Below, one piece after another: positions 1 to 13,400 of a stretch of 64,000 nt of DNA. Position numbers and translations under genes: made by a program. The notes under the pieces were generated by a model that was given only the letters and a program-made list of their open reading frames with translations, was not told the origin of the DNA and did no database searches. The first letter of the stretch is position 1. Every line of letters begins with the position of its first letter. The DNA is taken from positions 1-64,000 of the forward strand of contig JAMFTG010000240.1 of the NCBI GenBank assembly GCA_023974075.1, in the 5' to 3' direction. The DNA comes from Chaenocephalus aceratus (lineage: Eukaryota > Chordata > Actinopteri > Perciformes > Channichthyidae).

Positions 1-170
1 GGGGACACATGTTGATGTAGAAGAGACATGAAGAAGAGGGGACACATGTTGATGTAGAAGAGACATGGAGAAGAGGGGACACATGTTGATGTAGAAGAGA
101 CATGAAGAAGAGGGGACACATGTTGATGGAGAAGAGACATGAAGAAGAGGGGACACATGTTGATGAAGAA
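1..170. repeat. 37-bp tandem repeat, about 4.6 copies
   Basis: Units starting ggggacacatgttgatg recur at 1, 38, 75, 112 and 149. The array runs off the left edge and ends about 40 bases before the first visible lrp13 exon, so it is intronic. Confidence 0.95.
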
Positions 171-212
171 GTGGATTTTGCATGATGGCTGACCTTTAAT
201 TCTTGTGTATAG

Positions 213-3200
213 TTTCCCCACCAGAGGACCCAGAGGAAGACGACTCTGAACCGGATGAAGGGACCCTCCCCACCCCGACCCCTGCACCCTCCTCCGGCCC
301 CTCGACCCCCATAAAGTGTGCTCTGGGCTTCAGACCCTGCGTGGACCTGAAGCAGTGTGTGCTCTATAGACATGTGTGTGACGGAGAGGTAGACTGCTCC
401 GACGGCTCTGACGAGGAAGAGTGCTCCTCAGCATGTGAAGCAGGTAGGTGCTCCTTAGTCTGTGGCGTCAGCTTGTGTGTGTGGGTTTAATAGTGATGCT
501 CTACTTCCCCCTGGTGGACGTTAAAGGGACTGCACATCAATATAAAATGCAGCCTCTCCCACAGAAGCTAAATGCATGACTTTATAGGATTTTAGTTTGT
601 GAACATTTTTCACTTTTCTTTGGTTACGTTGTCTCTTTTTAGTTTCCCCCTTTTATCAAAGATAAGATCGCCCTTTATTTATCCCTGTGGGGAAATGCAG
701 GAAGTGAGATTGAAAAAATGGCACAGTACAGATTCACACAAGATGAATACTATTACATACAGGTAGGTAACTGGTACAATAAGAAATGAATTGTACACAT
801 ATTTGAGTCTGAAGTTGTAGATGGAACGGAGAGATGATTGTTAATACTATTCCGAAACCACCACCTGTCACCGTATTAGTTCTCTTCTCACTGCCAATAA
901 TTGTACAATAGCAAACCCTGCATGGTTAGTTAATTTAAACGAGTAACGATATGTCTAACAGGATGTTTCCATGGGAGAAGCCAGAGACGTGACGGATGTT
1001 CACAAGACTACTTATGAATAATGTTGAATCCACTAAACCTCGCAGCGCTGTGATTGGTGCGTTCATGTGTCCGTCTCTGCAGATCAGTTCCAGTGCGCTC
1101 ACGGGAAGAAGTGCGTCCCTCTGAGCCAGGTGTGTGACGGCGTGTCTCAGTGTCAGGACCGGTCCGATGAGATGAGCTGCACCCATCGGACGGACGGGTG
1201 CAAACACCAGTGTGACGACAACGACCGCTGCCTCCCCAGCAGCTTCCTGTGCGACGGAGAGAGGGACTGCGTGGACGGGACCGACGAGGACAACTGCGGT
1301 ACCAACACTTCACATATTCATCAAGACTCGTATTGACCTGAAGAAACATACTAGTATTCTACTCCTGCAAATAATTACTGCACTTTATTCTTATTCCTTT
1401 ATCCCTTATTCCTAAGTATGTATGCTGCGTGTATTTTGTTGTCTTATGTTTTGTTTTTGTTTGATGGCAGAAGCATTTATCTCATTGGACATTAAACTAT
1501 TCTATTATCAGAGATGGCAGAAGTGTACAGATACTCGTGTTTAAAAATACTCTGGTGAAAGTAGAAGTACAGATACTCGTGTTTAAAAATACTCTGGTGA
1601 AAGTAGAAGTACTGACTAAACTTCTTTACTCAAGTCAAAGTAAAGAGGCTTTGAAGTGTACTTCAGTAAAAAGTACCCATAGCTAGCAGCTGCTTTAAAG
1701 AGTACCTGACCTCCCTTTATATTAAGAGAATAATGATGTCATTGTTAGCTAATGAGTGTTTCCATGGTGACCAACGGCAACATGACGACGCTTCATTGGT
1801 CCCTCCTCTTCAGAGGACACTCTGACCTGATGCTGCTATAAACGCCTGAACTTCCCCGAGGGGATAAAACAGTTCCGTCTTAAATAACGGGCACAAGTAT
1901 CTCAAACTTGTACAAGAGGAAACGTGACTCTCAAACACTGAAGCATCCTTTGTGCTCCAGTCAAGCCTCTCGGTAAACACGGAGCTGATCCCAGATCAGA
2001 TGCCCGCTGAAGGCTCTGAGCAGGTTCTCTCTCAGTGATCAGCTGTTATGGTACATGTGTGTTTCCATGTCTTGATGTCTGTGGGTCGATGTGACGCACG
2101 GCGCCGCTGGGATCAAGTCACCTTTCAGACTTGATCTCACAGCGAAGTATGGCCGTGTGGAACTGATCACCTGTTTGATCTGCAGCGATCGAAGGCTGCA
2201 GTCCCACAGACTTCACCTGCTCCAGCGGGCAGTGCGTGTCGGTGCAGATGTTGTGTGACGGACACCCGGACTGCAGGGACCGGTCGGATGAAGAGGGCTG
2301 CGTCTCCCCCCCCGCCTGCAGCACCAAGCACCGCTGCCCCCTCAGCAAGGAGTGCCTGGTGGAGGAGTGGCTCTGTGACGGGAGACCTGGACTGCGAGGA
2401 CGGCTCCGACGAGAAGGTGGGGATGGCTCCAGGCTTTGGTTTGTCGTGCGGACATGGCTACTTAAGAGTCTATATCCAAGTGATTGGAGTATGACGTATT
2501 GATGAATGATTTGTAAGTTGCAGCCAGATGAACGTTCTGGAAGAAGTTTCAAACGTTCAGGTGAGGATGATGATGGTGAAGAAGTGCTTGACTGATCTCC
2601 ATCTGGGACATGTTTGCGGTGCAGCATCAAAAGACATGGCTTTGAGCAGAAGAGAAGAAATGAACGATCCAAATGGAAATAAAAAAGTAGAAAATAAACA
2701 TGTTAAAAACAAAAGTACGATAACAAAATATAAAGCGGGATCTGAACATTGACGATGAAGCTTGATTTGGATATCCCTCTTCATGCGCCAGGTGCAGCTC
2801 GACGTGCTTTCACAGCATGGCACACGGCAGACCTCAGGTCAGATGCTAAAGCTGCATGTTGGAGTGAAACGAGCCTTCAAGTACACTTCTGTTGTCCAGG
2901 ATGTTTACTGGTTGTCACGTGTTGTCATGCCTGTGGAAGTCTAGCGTTAAACATCTGTAAATCAACACTGTGCGGACTTTTAGATTACTGTCGTGTCATA
3001 TTTTCAGTGATGGAAAGTAACGGTACATGTATCATTTTGTCATACTTGTACCTGAGGATGTCCAGTATATGCTTCTGTGTACTTCTACTCCACAACACTT
3101 TGGAGCATTAATTGTAGTTTTTACTCGACTACATTTGTTACTTGATACAGGACCATGATATGGTATTATGATGCAGTACTTTACTACTGATCTTCACAAT

Positions 3201-4477
3201 ATTTCAAGTATCTAGGATTTATCCACATTGACATACTACAAAAATATCCATTCTGCGTAAAGAGTACTTTACTTGAAGTACATTTAGCTGATAATACTCA
3301 TGTACTATCACTTAAGTAACATTTTGAAATCAGGACTGTAACTTGTAATGAAGTATTTTCAGAACAAAGTATTTCTACTTTTACTCGAGTAAAGGCTCGA
3401 AGTGCTCGTCTGTGTCCTCGGTTTCGCCTCAGTTCCCACATCCAGAGTTTGATGATTGACAGTAAATGAGTGTCCTCTGCAGGACTGTCCGGTGTCTCCG
3501 GAGGTCTGTGGGGAGTTCCAGTGGTCGTGTAAATCCAGGAGGAAGTGCACCCCTTCCTCCTGGAGGTGTGACGGCACGAAGGACTGCGACGACGGCAGCG
3601 ACGAGAGAGAATGTGAGTTTTATGGCTTGTAAAAACTTCTATTGCATTATTTTAGCATCGTACTTGTCTTTTTTCCTTTTCATCTGTCCTCCTGTTTTCG
3701 GTCAAGGATTTGTTTCTAAAAAAATTCAATGTAGTAAAAAATGCCCAAAAGTGATCTGTAATATAAGTGTGGTGTGCAAACAGGGGAAACGCAACTTGAT
3801 CCAAGGTGTAACACTTTCACGGTAAAACGAAATGCAAGGAAAGTTTATTTTATATACTGTGTATTTCAATATTTAGAAAAACGATAAAAGCATTAAGAGT
3901 GCAAAAGAAATGCGTTATAAAAGAAATGGACAAGACGTGCATTGCTTGACATTAAGTAAAGAGCTTTGTTTCAAAACTTGGCTTACATTTTTTTTTTTAA
4001 CTTAAAAAAGTAATTGTCGGATATTAGTGCAGTGTGCAAACGACAAGACAAGAGGCAACGTATGCCAGTTATTAAACACTTTCAGGGTAATTTATAAAGC
4101 ATGTTCAAACAATAAGGCAATTCTAACACAAACAACACTAAAGGAATAGAAATGAGAAGGAGCTGGAACAGGATGGTGAGGCTTATCCTGCCAGCCTGCA
4201 GTCCGTTGGTCTTTGCTCAGTTTGTAATGACTGTTCCCCAGACTCTGTATTCTAGAACCTGTCCGTGTTGAACCCACTGTGCTTGTGTGTGCCAGGTGAG
4301 GTGTGGTGCCCCTCCCACCAGTTCCCCTGTGGCAGTGAGGGGTGTGTGTCCTGGTCTCTGGTGTGTAACAACGTCACCAACTGCGCCGACGGATCGGACG
4401 AGGGCGGCAGCTGCAGCTCTCTCTGCGAGGACACGATGCGCTGCTCTCAGATCTGTTTCAGCACGCCGCAGGGACCG
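213..4477 (+). CDS. lrp13: lrp13-like exons for the acidic linker and LDLa repeats 1-7
   Basis: The first visible exon opens with an acidic, Pro/Thr-rich linker (PPEDPEEDD... TPTPAPSS) and then an LDLa repeat ending [16 protein letters not shown]. Six more follow, each with six cysteines. Most keep the CDG...DC..GSDE calcium cage: SDEMSC and TDEDNC (exon 1083-1298), SDEEGC and GSDEK (2186-2416), GSDEREC (3483-3612 into 4296), and the last as [13 protein letters not shown]. That last repeat has Asn-Asn where the others have Asp-Gly, so its calcium site or ligand contact may differ. Such acidic cages bind Lys-rich faces of apolipoproteins and vitellogenins. Exon 2186-2416 carries an apparent extra G at 2380-2382. 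Confidence 0.9.
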
Positions 4478-7400
4478 GTGAGCAACATGTGGTCTGATAT
4501 AACCGGGAGGTGTTCGTTTATGAAATGTGTGCCAGTGTACCTGCATTACACGAACACAAAGGTCCACGTTGAGGTCGTTGTCTGTGACGTTCCCTCCGTC
4601 TGAACCTTCTCTCTCAGCGCTGCGGCTGCTCGTTGGGCTTCCGGCTCCTTCCGGACGCTCGGAGCTGCTCTGATGTGGACGAGTGCGAGTCCAGCAGCCC
4701 GTCCGTCTGCAGCCAGCTGTGCATCAACACCGAGGGGTCGTACAGATGTGACTGTGAGCAGGGGTACATCATGGAGGCCGGAGGACACCACTGCAAGGTC
4801 ACCGGTAACTCAAGTCCTTCGTTAGACCTCAGCCTGGCTCTAACTCAAGTCCTTCGTTAGACCACAGCCTGGCTCTAACTCAAGTCCTTCGTTAGACCAC
4901 AGCCTGGCTCTAACTCAAGTCCTTCGTTAGACCACAGCCTGGCTCTAACTCAAGTCCTTTGTTCGACCTCAGCCTGGCTCTAACTCAAGTCCTTCGTTAG
5001 ACCACAGCCTGGCTCTAACTCAAGTCCTTTGTTCGACCACAGCCTGGCGCTAACTCAAGTCCTTCGTTAGACCACAGCCTGGCTCTAACTCAAGTCCTTT
5101 GTTCGACCTCAGCCTGGCTCTAACTCAAGTCCTTTGTTCGACCACAGCCTGGCTCTAACTCAAGTCCTTCGTTAGACCTCAGCCTGGCTCTAACTCAAGT
5201 CCTTCGTTAGACCTCAGCCTGGCTCTAACTCAAGTCCTTCGTTAGACCTCAGCCTGGCTCTAACTCAAGTCCTTCGTTAGACCTCAGCCTGGCTCTAACT
5301 CAAGTCCTTCGTTAGACCTCAGCCTGGCTCTAACTCAAGTCCTTCGTTAGACCTCAGCCTGGCTCTAACTCAAGTCCTTCGTTAGACCTCAGCCTGGCTC
5401 TAACTCAAGTCCTTCGTTAGACCTCAGCCTGGCTCTACTAGTCCTTAGACCAGCCTGGCTCTAACTCAAGTCCTTCGTTAGACCTCAGCCTGGCTCTAAC
5501 TCAAGTCCTTCGTTAGACCTCAGCCTGGCTCTAACTCAAGTCCTTCGTTAGACCTCAGCCTGGCTCTAACTCAAGTCCTTCGTTAGACCTCAGCCTGGCT
5601 CTAACTCAAGTCCTTCGTTAGACCTCAGCCTGGCTCTAACTCAAGTCCTTCGTTAGACCTCAGCCTGGCTCTAACTCAAGTCCTTCGTTAGACCTCAGCC
5701 TGGCTCTAACTCAAGTCCTTCGTTAGACCTCAGCCTGGCTCTAACTCAAGTCCTTCGTTAGACCTCAGCCTGGCTCTAACTCAAGTCCTTCGTTAGACCT
5801 CAGCCTGGCTCTAACTCAAGTCCTTCGTTAGACCTCAGCCTGGCTCTAACTCAAGTCCTTCGTTAGACCTCAGCCTGGCTCTAACTCAAGTCCTTCGTTA
5901 GACCTCAGCCTGGCTCTAACTCAAGTCCTTCGTTAGACCTCAGCCTGGCTCTAACTCAAGTCCTTCGTTAGGTTAGACCTCAGCCTGGCTCTAACTCAAG
6001 TCCTTCGTTAGACCTCAGCCTGGCTCTAACTCAAGTCCTTCGTTAGACCTCAGCCTGGCTCTAACTCAAGTCCTTCGTTAGACCTCAGCCTGGCTCTAAC
6101 TCAAGTCCTTCGTTAGACCTCAGCCTGGCTCTAACTCAAGTCCTTCGTTAGACCTCAGCCTGGCTCTAACTCAAGTCCTTCGTTAGACCTCAGCCTGGCT
6201 CTAACTCAAGTCCTTCGTTAGACCTCAGCCTGGCTCTAACTCAAGTCCTTCGTTAGACCTCAGCCTGGCTCTAACTCAAGTCCTTCGTTAGACCTCAGCC
6301 TGGCTCTAACTCAAGTCCTTCGTTAGACCTCAGCCTGGCTCTAACTCAAGTCCTTCGTTAGACCTCAGCCTGGCTCTAACTCAAGTCCTTCGTTAGACCT
6401 CAGCCTGGCTCTAACTCAAGTCCTTCGTTAGACCTCAGCCTGGCTCTAACTCAAGTCCTTCGTTAGACCTCAGCCTGGCTCTAACTCAAGTCCTTCGTTA
6501 GACCTCAGCCTGGCTCTAACTCAAGTCCTTCGTTAGACCTCAGCCTGGCTCTAACTCCAGTCCTTCGTTAGACCTCAGCCTGGCTCTAACTCCAGTCCTT
6601 CGTTAGACCTCAGCCTGGCTCTAACTCCAGTCCTTCGTTAGACCTCAGCCTGGCTCTAACGCCAGTCCTTCGTTAGACCTCAGCCTGGCTCTAACTCCAG
6701 TCCTTCGTTAGACCTCAGCCTGGCTCTAACTCCATAGCTACCAGTCCTTCGTTAGACCTCAGCCTGGCTCTAACTCAAGTCCTTCGTTAGACCTCAGCCT
6801 GGCTCTAACTCAAGTCCTTCGTTAGACCTCAGCCTGGCTCTAACTCAAGTCCTTCGTTAGACCTCAGCCTGGCTCTAACTCAAGTCCTTCGTTAGACCTC
6901 AGCCTGGCTCTAACTCAAGTCCTTCGTTAGACCTCAGCCTGGCTCTAACTCAAGTCCTTCGTTAGACCTCAGCCTGGCTCTAACTCAAGTCCTTCGTTAG
7001 ACCTCAGCCTGGCTCTAACGCAAGTCCTTAGTTAGACCTCAGCCTGGCTCTAACTCAAGTCCTTAGTTAGACCTCAGCCTGGCTCTAACTCAAGTCCTTA
7101 GTTAGACCTCAGCGTGGCTCTAACTCCAGTCCTTCGTTAGACCTCAGCCTGGCTCTAACTCAAGTCCTTCGTTAGACCACAGCCTGGCTCTAACTCAAGT
7201 ATTTTCATTATCAGTTGGTATAAAATGTCAGAATTGTAAAATGTCCTGTCCTAGTTTTGAAAAGTTATCCATTTTGAGTTCTAAGAGCAAAGAGATTTAC
7301 TTTTTAATATGATGATGAACAAAGAAAAGCAGAACATCTCATAATTTATGCATATGACGATTTCACCTTTGAATCCTCGCCTCAGGTGAGCCCTTCCTCC

Positions 7401-10400
7401 TGGCCTCGGTGCACACGGACATCTTCCTGTACGGGCTGCGCAGCGGAGCTCTGGACATCTTGTCCTTGTCGGCCCAGAAGGCCATCCTGTCTCTGGACTA
7501 CGACTGGAGGCAGCAGAGGGTCCTGTGGGTCAGCCTGGACACGGAGGGCGTCCAGTGGTCCTCCCTGGACCGTAAGACCAGCGGGACCCTCATCAAAGGT
7601 GGGTTCAATTCCATAAATGCATTTCCTCGAGGACCGTAGGAAATGTAGGACTCAAGTTATTTTAATTGAGTATTTTCTTTTATTTAGACTTTTTTCATGC
7701 ACTTCCTTCCAGAGGAAAAGATGGTTTGAAAAACAGTTTTCTGACGTTGTTAGACGTGTTTGTGTTCTTTGTTATCGACCGTTTTCTGTACGTTCTGCAT
7801 CGACACATCCAACAAATCAACTCAAGGTTTGCTCTGTGGATTTTGAAGCACTCTTAATTTAGTTTTTTCTTTTATTGACACTTTTTACGCACACTTAAAA
7901 ATGTCAGAAAAGTTTTAAATGTTTTTTTGTGTACTTTTTATTTCTGTACGTTTGAGGATGTTTTGGTTTTTCATATGAACAGAAACCTCAACCAACTGAA
8001 GGCATGTCGTGCAGGAAAAGAGCAACGTGTGCCTCTGAGATGTCGAAGTATACGGGCAGTGAATGTTATACTTGAGTAAAGTACCTCTAAATGTGTTGAC
8101 GCAGTACTTTTGTTTCCTGCAGGGCTGCGTGCGGACTCGGTGGCGGTGGACTGGCTCGGCAGGAACCTGTACTGGATCGATGGAGTGACCGGAAAGATCT
8201 CTGCCATCAAGCTGAGCTCAGAACCAGTGAAGACCTCGGACCACATCGTGATCCTCGATGAAGACCTGGACCTGCCTCGCTCTCTGGCTCTGCTTCCTCA
8301 GAAAGGGTCAGTGACACTTTGATATGATTTAAAGAGTCCTCTCCTGCTGATGTTCAGGTGCATATCAGTGTCTCTACTTTAAAGAGTCCTCTCCTGCTGA
8401 TGTTCAGGTGCATATCACTGTCTCTACTTTAAAGAGTCCTCTCCTGCTGATGTTCAGGTGTATATCAGTATGTAGTGTCTCTACTTTAAAGAGTCCTCTC
8501 CTGCTGATGTTCAGGTGTATATCAGTATGTAGTGTCTCTACTTTAAAGAGTCCTCTCCTGCTGATGTTCAGGTGTATATCAGTATGTAGTGTCTCTACTT
8601 TAAAGAGTCCTCTCCTGCTGATGTTCAGGTGTATATCAGTATAGAGTGTCTCTACTTTAAAGAGTCCTCTCCTGCTGATGTTCAGGTATGTAGTGTCTCT
8701 ACTTTAAAGAGTCCTCTCCTGCTGATGTTCAGGTGTATATCAGTATGTAGTGTCTCTACTTTAAAGAGTTCTCTCCTGCTGATGTTCAGGTGTATATCAG
8801 TATGTAGTGCCTCTCTACTTTAAAGAGTCCTCTCCTGCTGATGTTCAGGTGTATATCAGTATGTAGTGTCAATACTTTAAAGAGTCCTCTCCTGCTGATG
8901 TTCAGGTGTATATCAGTATGTAGTGTCTCTACTTTAAAGAGTCCTCTCCTGCTGATGTTCAGGTGTATGTAGTTTCTCTACTTTAAAGAGTCCTCTCCTG
9001 CTGATGTTCAGGTGTATATCAGTATGTAGTGTCTCTACTTTAAAGAGTTCTCTCCTGCTGATGTTCAGGTGTATATCAGTATGTAGTGTCTCTACTTTAA
9101 AGAGTTCTCTCCTGCTGATGTTCAGGTGTATATCAGTATGTAGTGTCTCTACTTTAAAGAGTCCTCTCCTGCTGATGTTCAGGTGTATGTAGTTTCTCTA
9201 CTTTAAAGAGTCCTCTCCTGCTGATGTTCAGGTGTATATCAGTATGTAGTGTCTCTGCTTTAAAGAGTCCTCTCCTGCTGATGTTCAGGTGTATATCAGT
9301 ATGTAGTGTCTCTACTTTAAAGAGTCCTCTCCTGCTGATGTTCAGGTGTATATCAGTATGTAGTGTCTCTACTTTAAAGAGTCCTCTCCTGCTGATGTTC
9401 AGGTGTATATCAGTATGTAGCGTCTCTACTTTAAAGAGTTCTCTCCTGCTGATGTTCAGGTGTATATCAGTATGTAGTGTCTCTACTTTAAAGAGTCCTC
9501 TCCTGCTGATGTTCAGGTGTATATCAGTATGTAGTGTTTGCCTCTGTGAAGCACTTTGAATGCCTCCGTGTTAAAATGGGCGATACAAGTACACTAACCG
9601 TCACCGTGTGTCTCCAGGCTGATGTTCTGGACGGAGATCAGCAACGTGCCGAAGATCGAGCGCTCGGGGATGGACGGTTCTGAGCGGAGAGTCGTGGTGA
9701 ACTCCAGTCTGGGCTGGCCGGGCGACGTGGCTCTGGACCCGATCTCTGAGAGGGTCTACTGGACCGACGAGAGGCTGAGGGCCATCGGGTCCGCCACGCT
9801 GGACGGAGAGGACATCCGGGTAAAAGATCTAGGATGGAAGAGGATGTTTTCGGGCTTAAATGCAGTCGTTTCACTTCAGTTCTCCTACGCATCATCATGA
9901 AGGGTGTTGCCGCCAACAGAGCGATGTCTGCCAATAATGTAGTAATTTAGCATTAATTTAAACGGAATACCTTTTTTGTTGTTGAGACAAATCCCTAGAC
10001 ATTTTAATACCAAATGAAATACGAGCGTGTTGGAAACCAGAGCAAATATCTTGTTTAATATTAAAACTACACTATTTTAACATTTTATGACAAAATGAAG
10101 TTATTTTAATCACTATTTTGAGGAAACGGTTTCTAAAATGCCATTTCAAGTTATCTATTTAAATATTAAGTTTTGGGTCGCAACAAATTATTGGCTGTTG
10201 CAAAGCTCTTAAAGAGTATACATCTATTTTTTTTTTTTAACTTAACAAGCTAAATGTCCCACTGTCCCTGAAGTACTAAAGTGTCCCTTCAAAGTGTCCG
10301 AAATGGAGCATGGATGGAATTGAATGTAAATACGAAGCTCTTTAGCTTCCTGTCGCAGAATAAATGTGTTTCTGAATCTGATGTTCCAGATCCTGCAGAT

Positions 10401-13400
10401 GAAGGAGACCACCAACCCGTTCTCGCTGGCTGTTTTTAACGACATGCTGTACTGGTCTGACGCCAAGAAGAGAGTTGTGTTCGCTGCCAATAAAAACTCT
10501 GGGAAAAACCGACGAGTCCTCCTGAAGAGACTCGACCAGCCTTTCAGTGTGAAGGTATGACGCTCACGGTGTACGGCGTTGAGGCGCAGGGAACGATGGG
10601 TTTGGTTTTATAATACACTTTATTTATACAACACCTTTCATGCTCGACGCAGCCAAAGTGCTGAGCGGAGGATGACGATGACACATGAGGAAAATCATTA
10701 AAAACCAGGTGTAAACAGACGGAGTATATCTGGACCATAAAACATGAACAGTGATGCTACTGAACATTATTTTATAATTGCCCCAAATTACATTAAACTA
10801 CATGTAATGAAGAAACGGCAGCTAAAGTAGGATTAATAATACACTTCTGTACTCTATTGTGCAGAACAAGTACTTCTAAATGTTCTGCACTTTAAATACT
10901 TTTGTAACATTTTGAAATCAGGACTTTTACTTGAAATTGAGTATTTTAAGACGATAGTAGTTGTACTTAAGTAACGGGTCTTAGTACTTCTTCCACCGCT
11001 GCTGGTTTCCTCTCACGTGTTCACGAAGTATCCGCCTGACTTGTAAGCATTTATATTCCCCCTTGTTTCAGATCCTCCACCCGTTGCTTCAGACGGGCTT
11101 TGAGAGTCCCTGTGAAAACATCGTCTGTTCCCACATGTGTGTTTTGGCCCCGGGGCCCAAAGCCGTGTGCAAATGTCCCCCTCGTCTCCTATTGGCTGAG
11201 GACGGCCTGACCTGCTCCAGCCTCGTCGACTCTGACTTCCTGTTGATGCTGTCGCCCTCCACCGTCACTCAGGTGATTATTAAATACAGAGATGGCAAAA
11301 GTACACGCAGCCTTTACTCAAGTAGAAGTACAGATACTCGTGTTTATAAATACTCTGGTGAAAGTAGAAGTACTGACTAAACTTCTTTACTCAAGTGAAA
11401 GTAAAGAGGCTTTGAAGTGTACTTCAGTAAAAACATGTAAGAAGTAGAAAGTACAGGTATTTGAGTTCAACATGTAAGAAGTAGAAAGTACAGGTATTTG
11501 AGTTCAACATGTAAGAAGTAGAAAGTACAGGTATTTGGGTTCAACATGTAAGAAGTAGAAAGTACAGGTATTTGAGTTCAACATGTGAGAAGTAGAAAGT
11601 ACAGGTATTTGAGTTCAACATGTGAGAAGTAGAAAGTACAGGTATTTGAGTTCAACATGTGAGAAGTAGAAAGTACAGGTATTTGAGTTCAACATGTGAG
11701 AAGTAGAAAGTACAGGTATTTGAGTTCAACATGTGAGAAGTAGAAAGTACAGGTATTTGTGTTCAACATGTGAGAAGTAGAAAGTACAGGTATTTGTGTT
11801 CAACATGTGAGAAGTAGAAAGTACAGGTATTTGAGTTCAACATGTGAGAAGTAGAAAGTACAGGTATTTGAGTTCAACATGTGAGAAGTAGAAAGTACAG
11901 GTATTTGAGTTCAACATGTAAGAAGTAGAAAGTACAGGTATTTGAGTTCAACATGTGAGAAGTAGAAAGTACAGGTATTTGAGTTCAACATGTGAGAAGT
12001 AGAAAGTACAGGTATTTGAGTTCAACATGTGAGAAGTAGAAAGTACAGGTATTTGTGTTCAACATGTGAGAAGTAGAAAGTACAGGTATTTGTGTTCAAC
12101 ATGTGAGAAGTAGAAAGTACAGGTATTTGAGTTCAACATGTGAGAAGTAGAAAGTACAGGTATTTGAGTTCAACATGTAAGAAGTAGAAAGTACAGGTAT
12201 TTGAGTTCAACATGTAAGAAGTAGAAAGTACAGGTATTTATCGGATCGAGTTCCAACCGGCAATGTTGGAAACGATCCAAAATGTGTTGCGTTTAGTTAA
12301 ATATACCTATATTTGGAGACTGCAGATGCATTGATGCCACGCTCTCGTCTTTACTCCAGATCTACCTGCAGTCCCGACACGCCTCATCAGATCTGAAGGG
12401 CTGGCCTGAACACGTCGCCCTGCAGGTGCCCAGCGTCAACGAGGCGGCCATCTTGGACTTCACCCTCCGAGACGACACTTTGTTTCTGGCAGACGAGGCC
12501 ACGACTTCCCTCAGCTCCTTCAAACTCAAGGACTTAGACCTGTCCTCAGAGGTGGGGAAGTACACTTACTCGAGTACTGGCCTTACAATTTAGAGGTTCT
12601 TTAACTTTGAGTATTTCCATTTTATGCTACTTTATATTTCTAACTTTAAAAGGGAAACAATGTAATTTTATTTATTAAACGGCTTCAGCTACTTTTAATA
12701 AAATGCATCTCTAAAAATGTAACTAGTGCACTGACTAAGTCATAAAAGAGTCAAATATTTTACAAAAGTCAACCAGAATTGTATTCTAAAAAAGTTAAAT
12801 GCAACAATAGTATCTATACTTGTATACACACCTGGGGGCAATTTCTCTGCATGATTTACTTTTTATACTTGGAGTACATATTGCTGATGATGCAATGTTA
12901 CAGTATAGTTTTAAAGTGCTGTATACATTTCCCACCGAAGGATAACATTCCCACAATGCAGCAGAATGTACAGTATTAAAAATGACTGTGGGAAATACAG
13001 TAATTCACTGCCTACATTACAGACATTTGTTACGGTGTGGAAGGGGTGATCTGTTTGGTATTCTGAGCAAAACACTTCATGGACATGTTTGTTATATATC
13101 TGAGTATAATGTATGCCTACAAATAGTATAATGTGAGACCTTCAAATCAATCCTCACGCTCTGCCTGTCCTCTCAGGGCGTGTTCCTGAAGCTTCTGGGT
13201 AACTCCATCACTGCCATGGCTGTGGACTGGATCACAGGCAGTGTGTTCTGGAGCAGCACCACGCAGCCCCGCCTGCAGGTGACCTCCAGCACCGCGGCCC
13301 ACACCGCGGTCCTCCTGAAGGAAGGTGTTGGGTGGGTGGGGTCCATCGCCCTCCATCCTCCCACTGGAATGGTGTGCTTCACTAACCTGGGGCCGCAGGG

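Noticed and set aside
8408..9559. Repeated [19 protein letters not shown] frames
   Set aside because: They come from the 57-bp intronic minisatellite, which lies between two phase-matched lrp13 exons.
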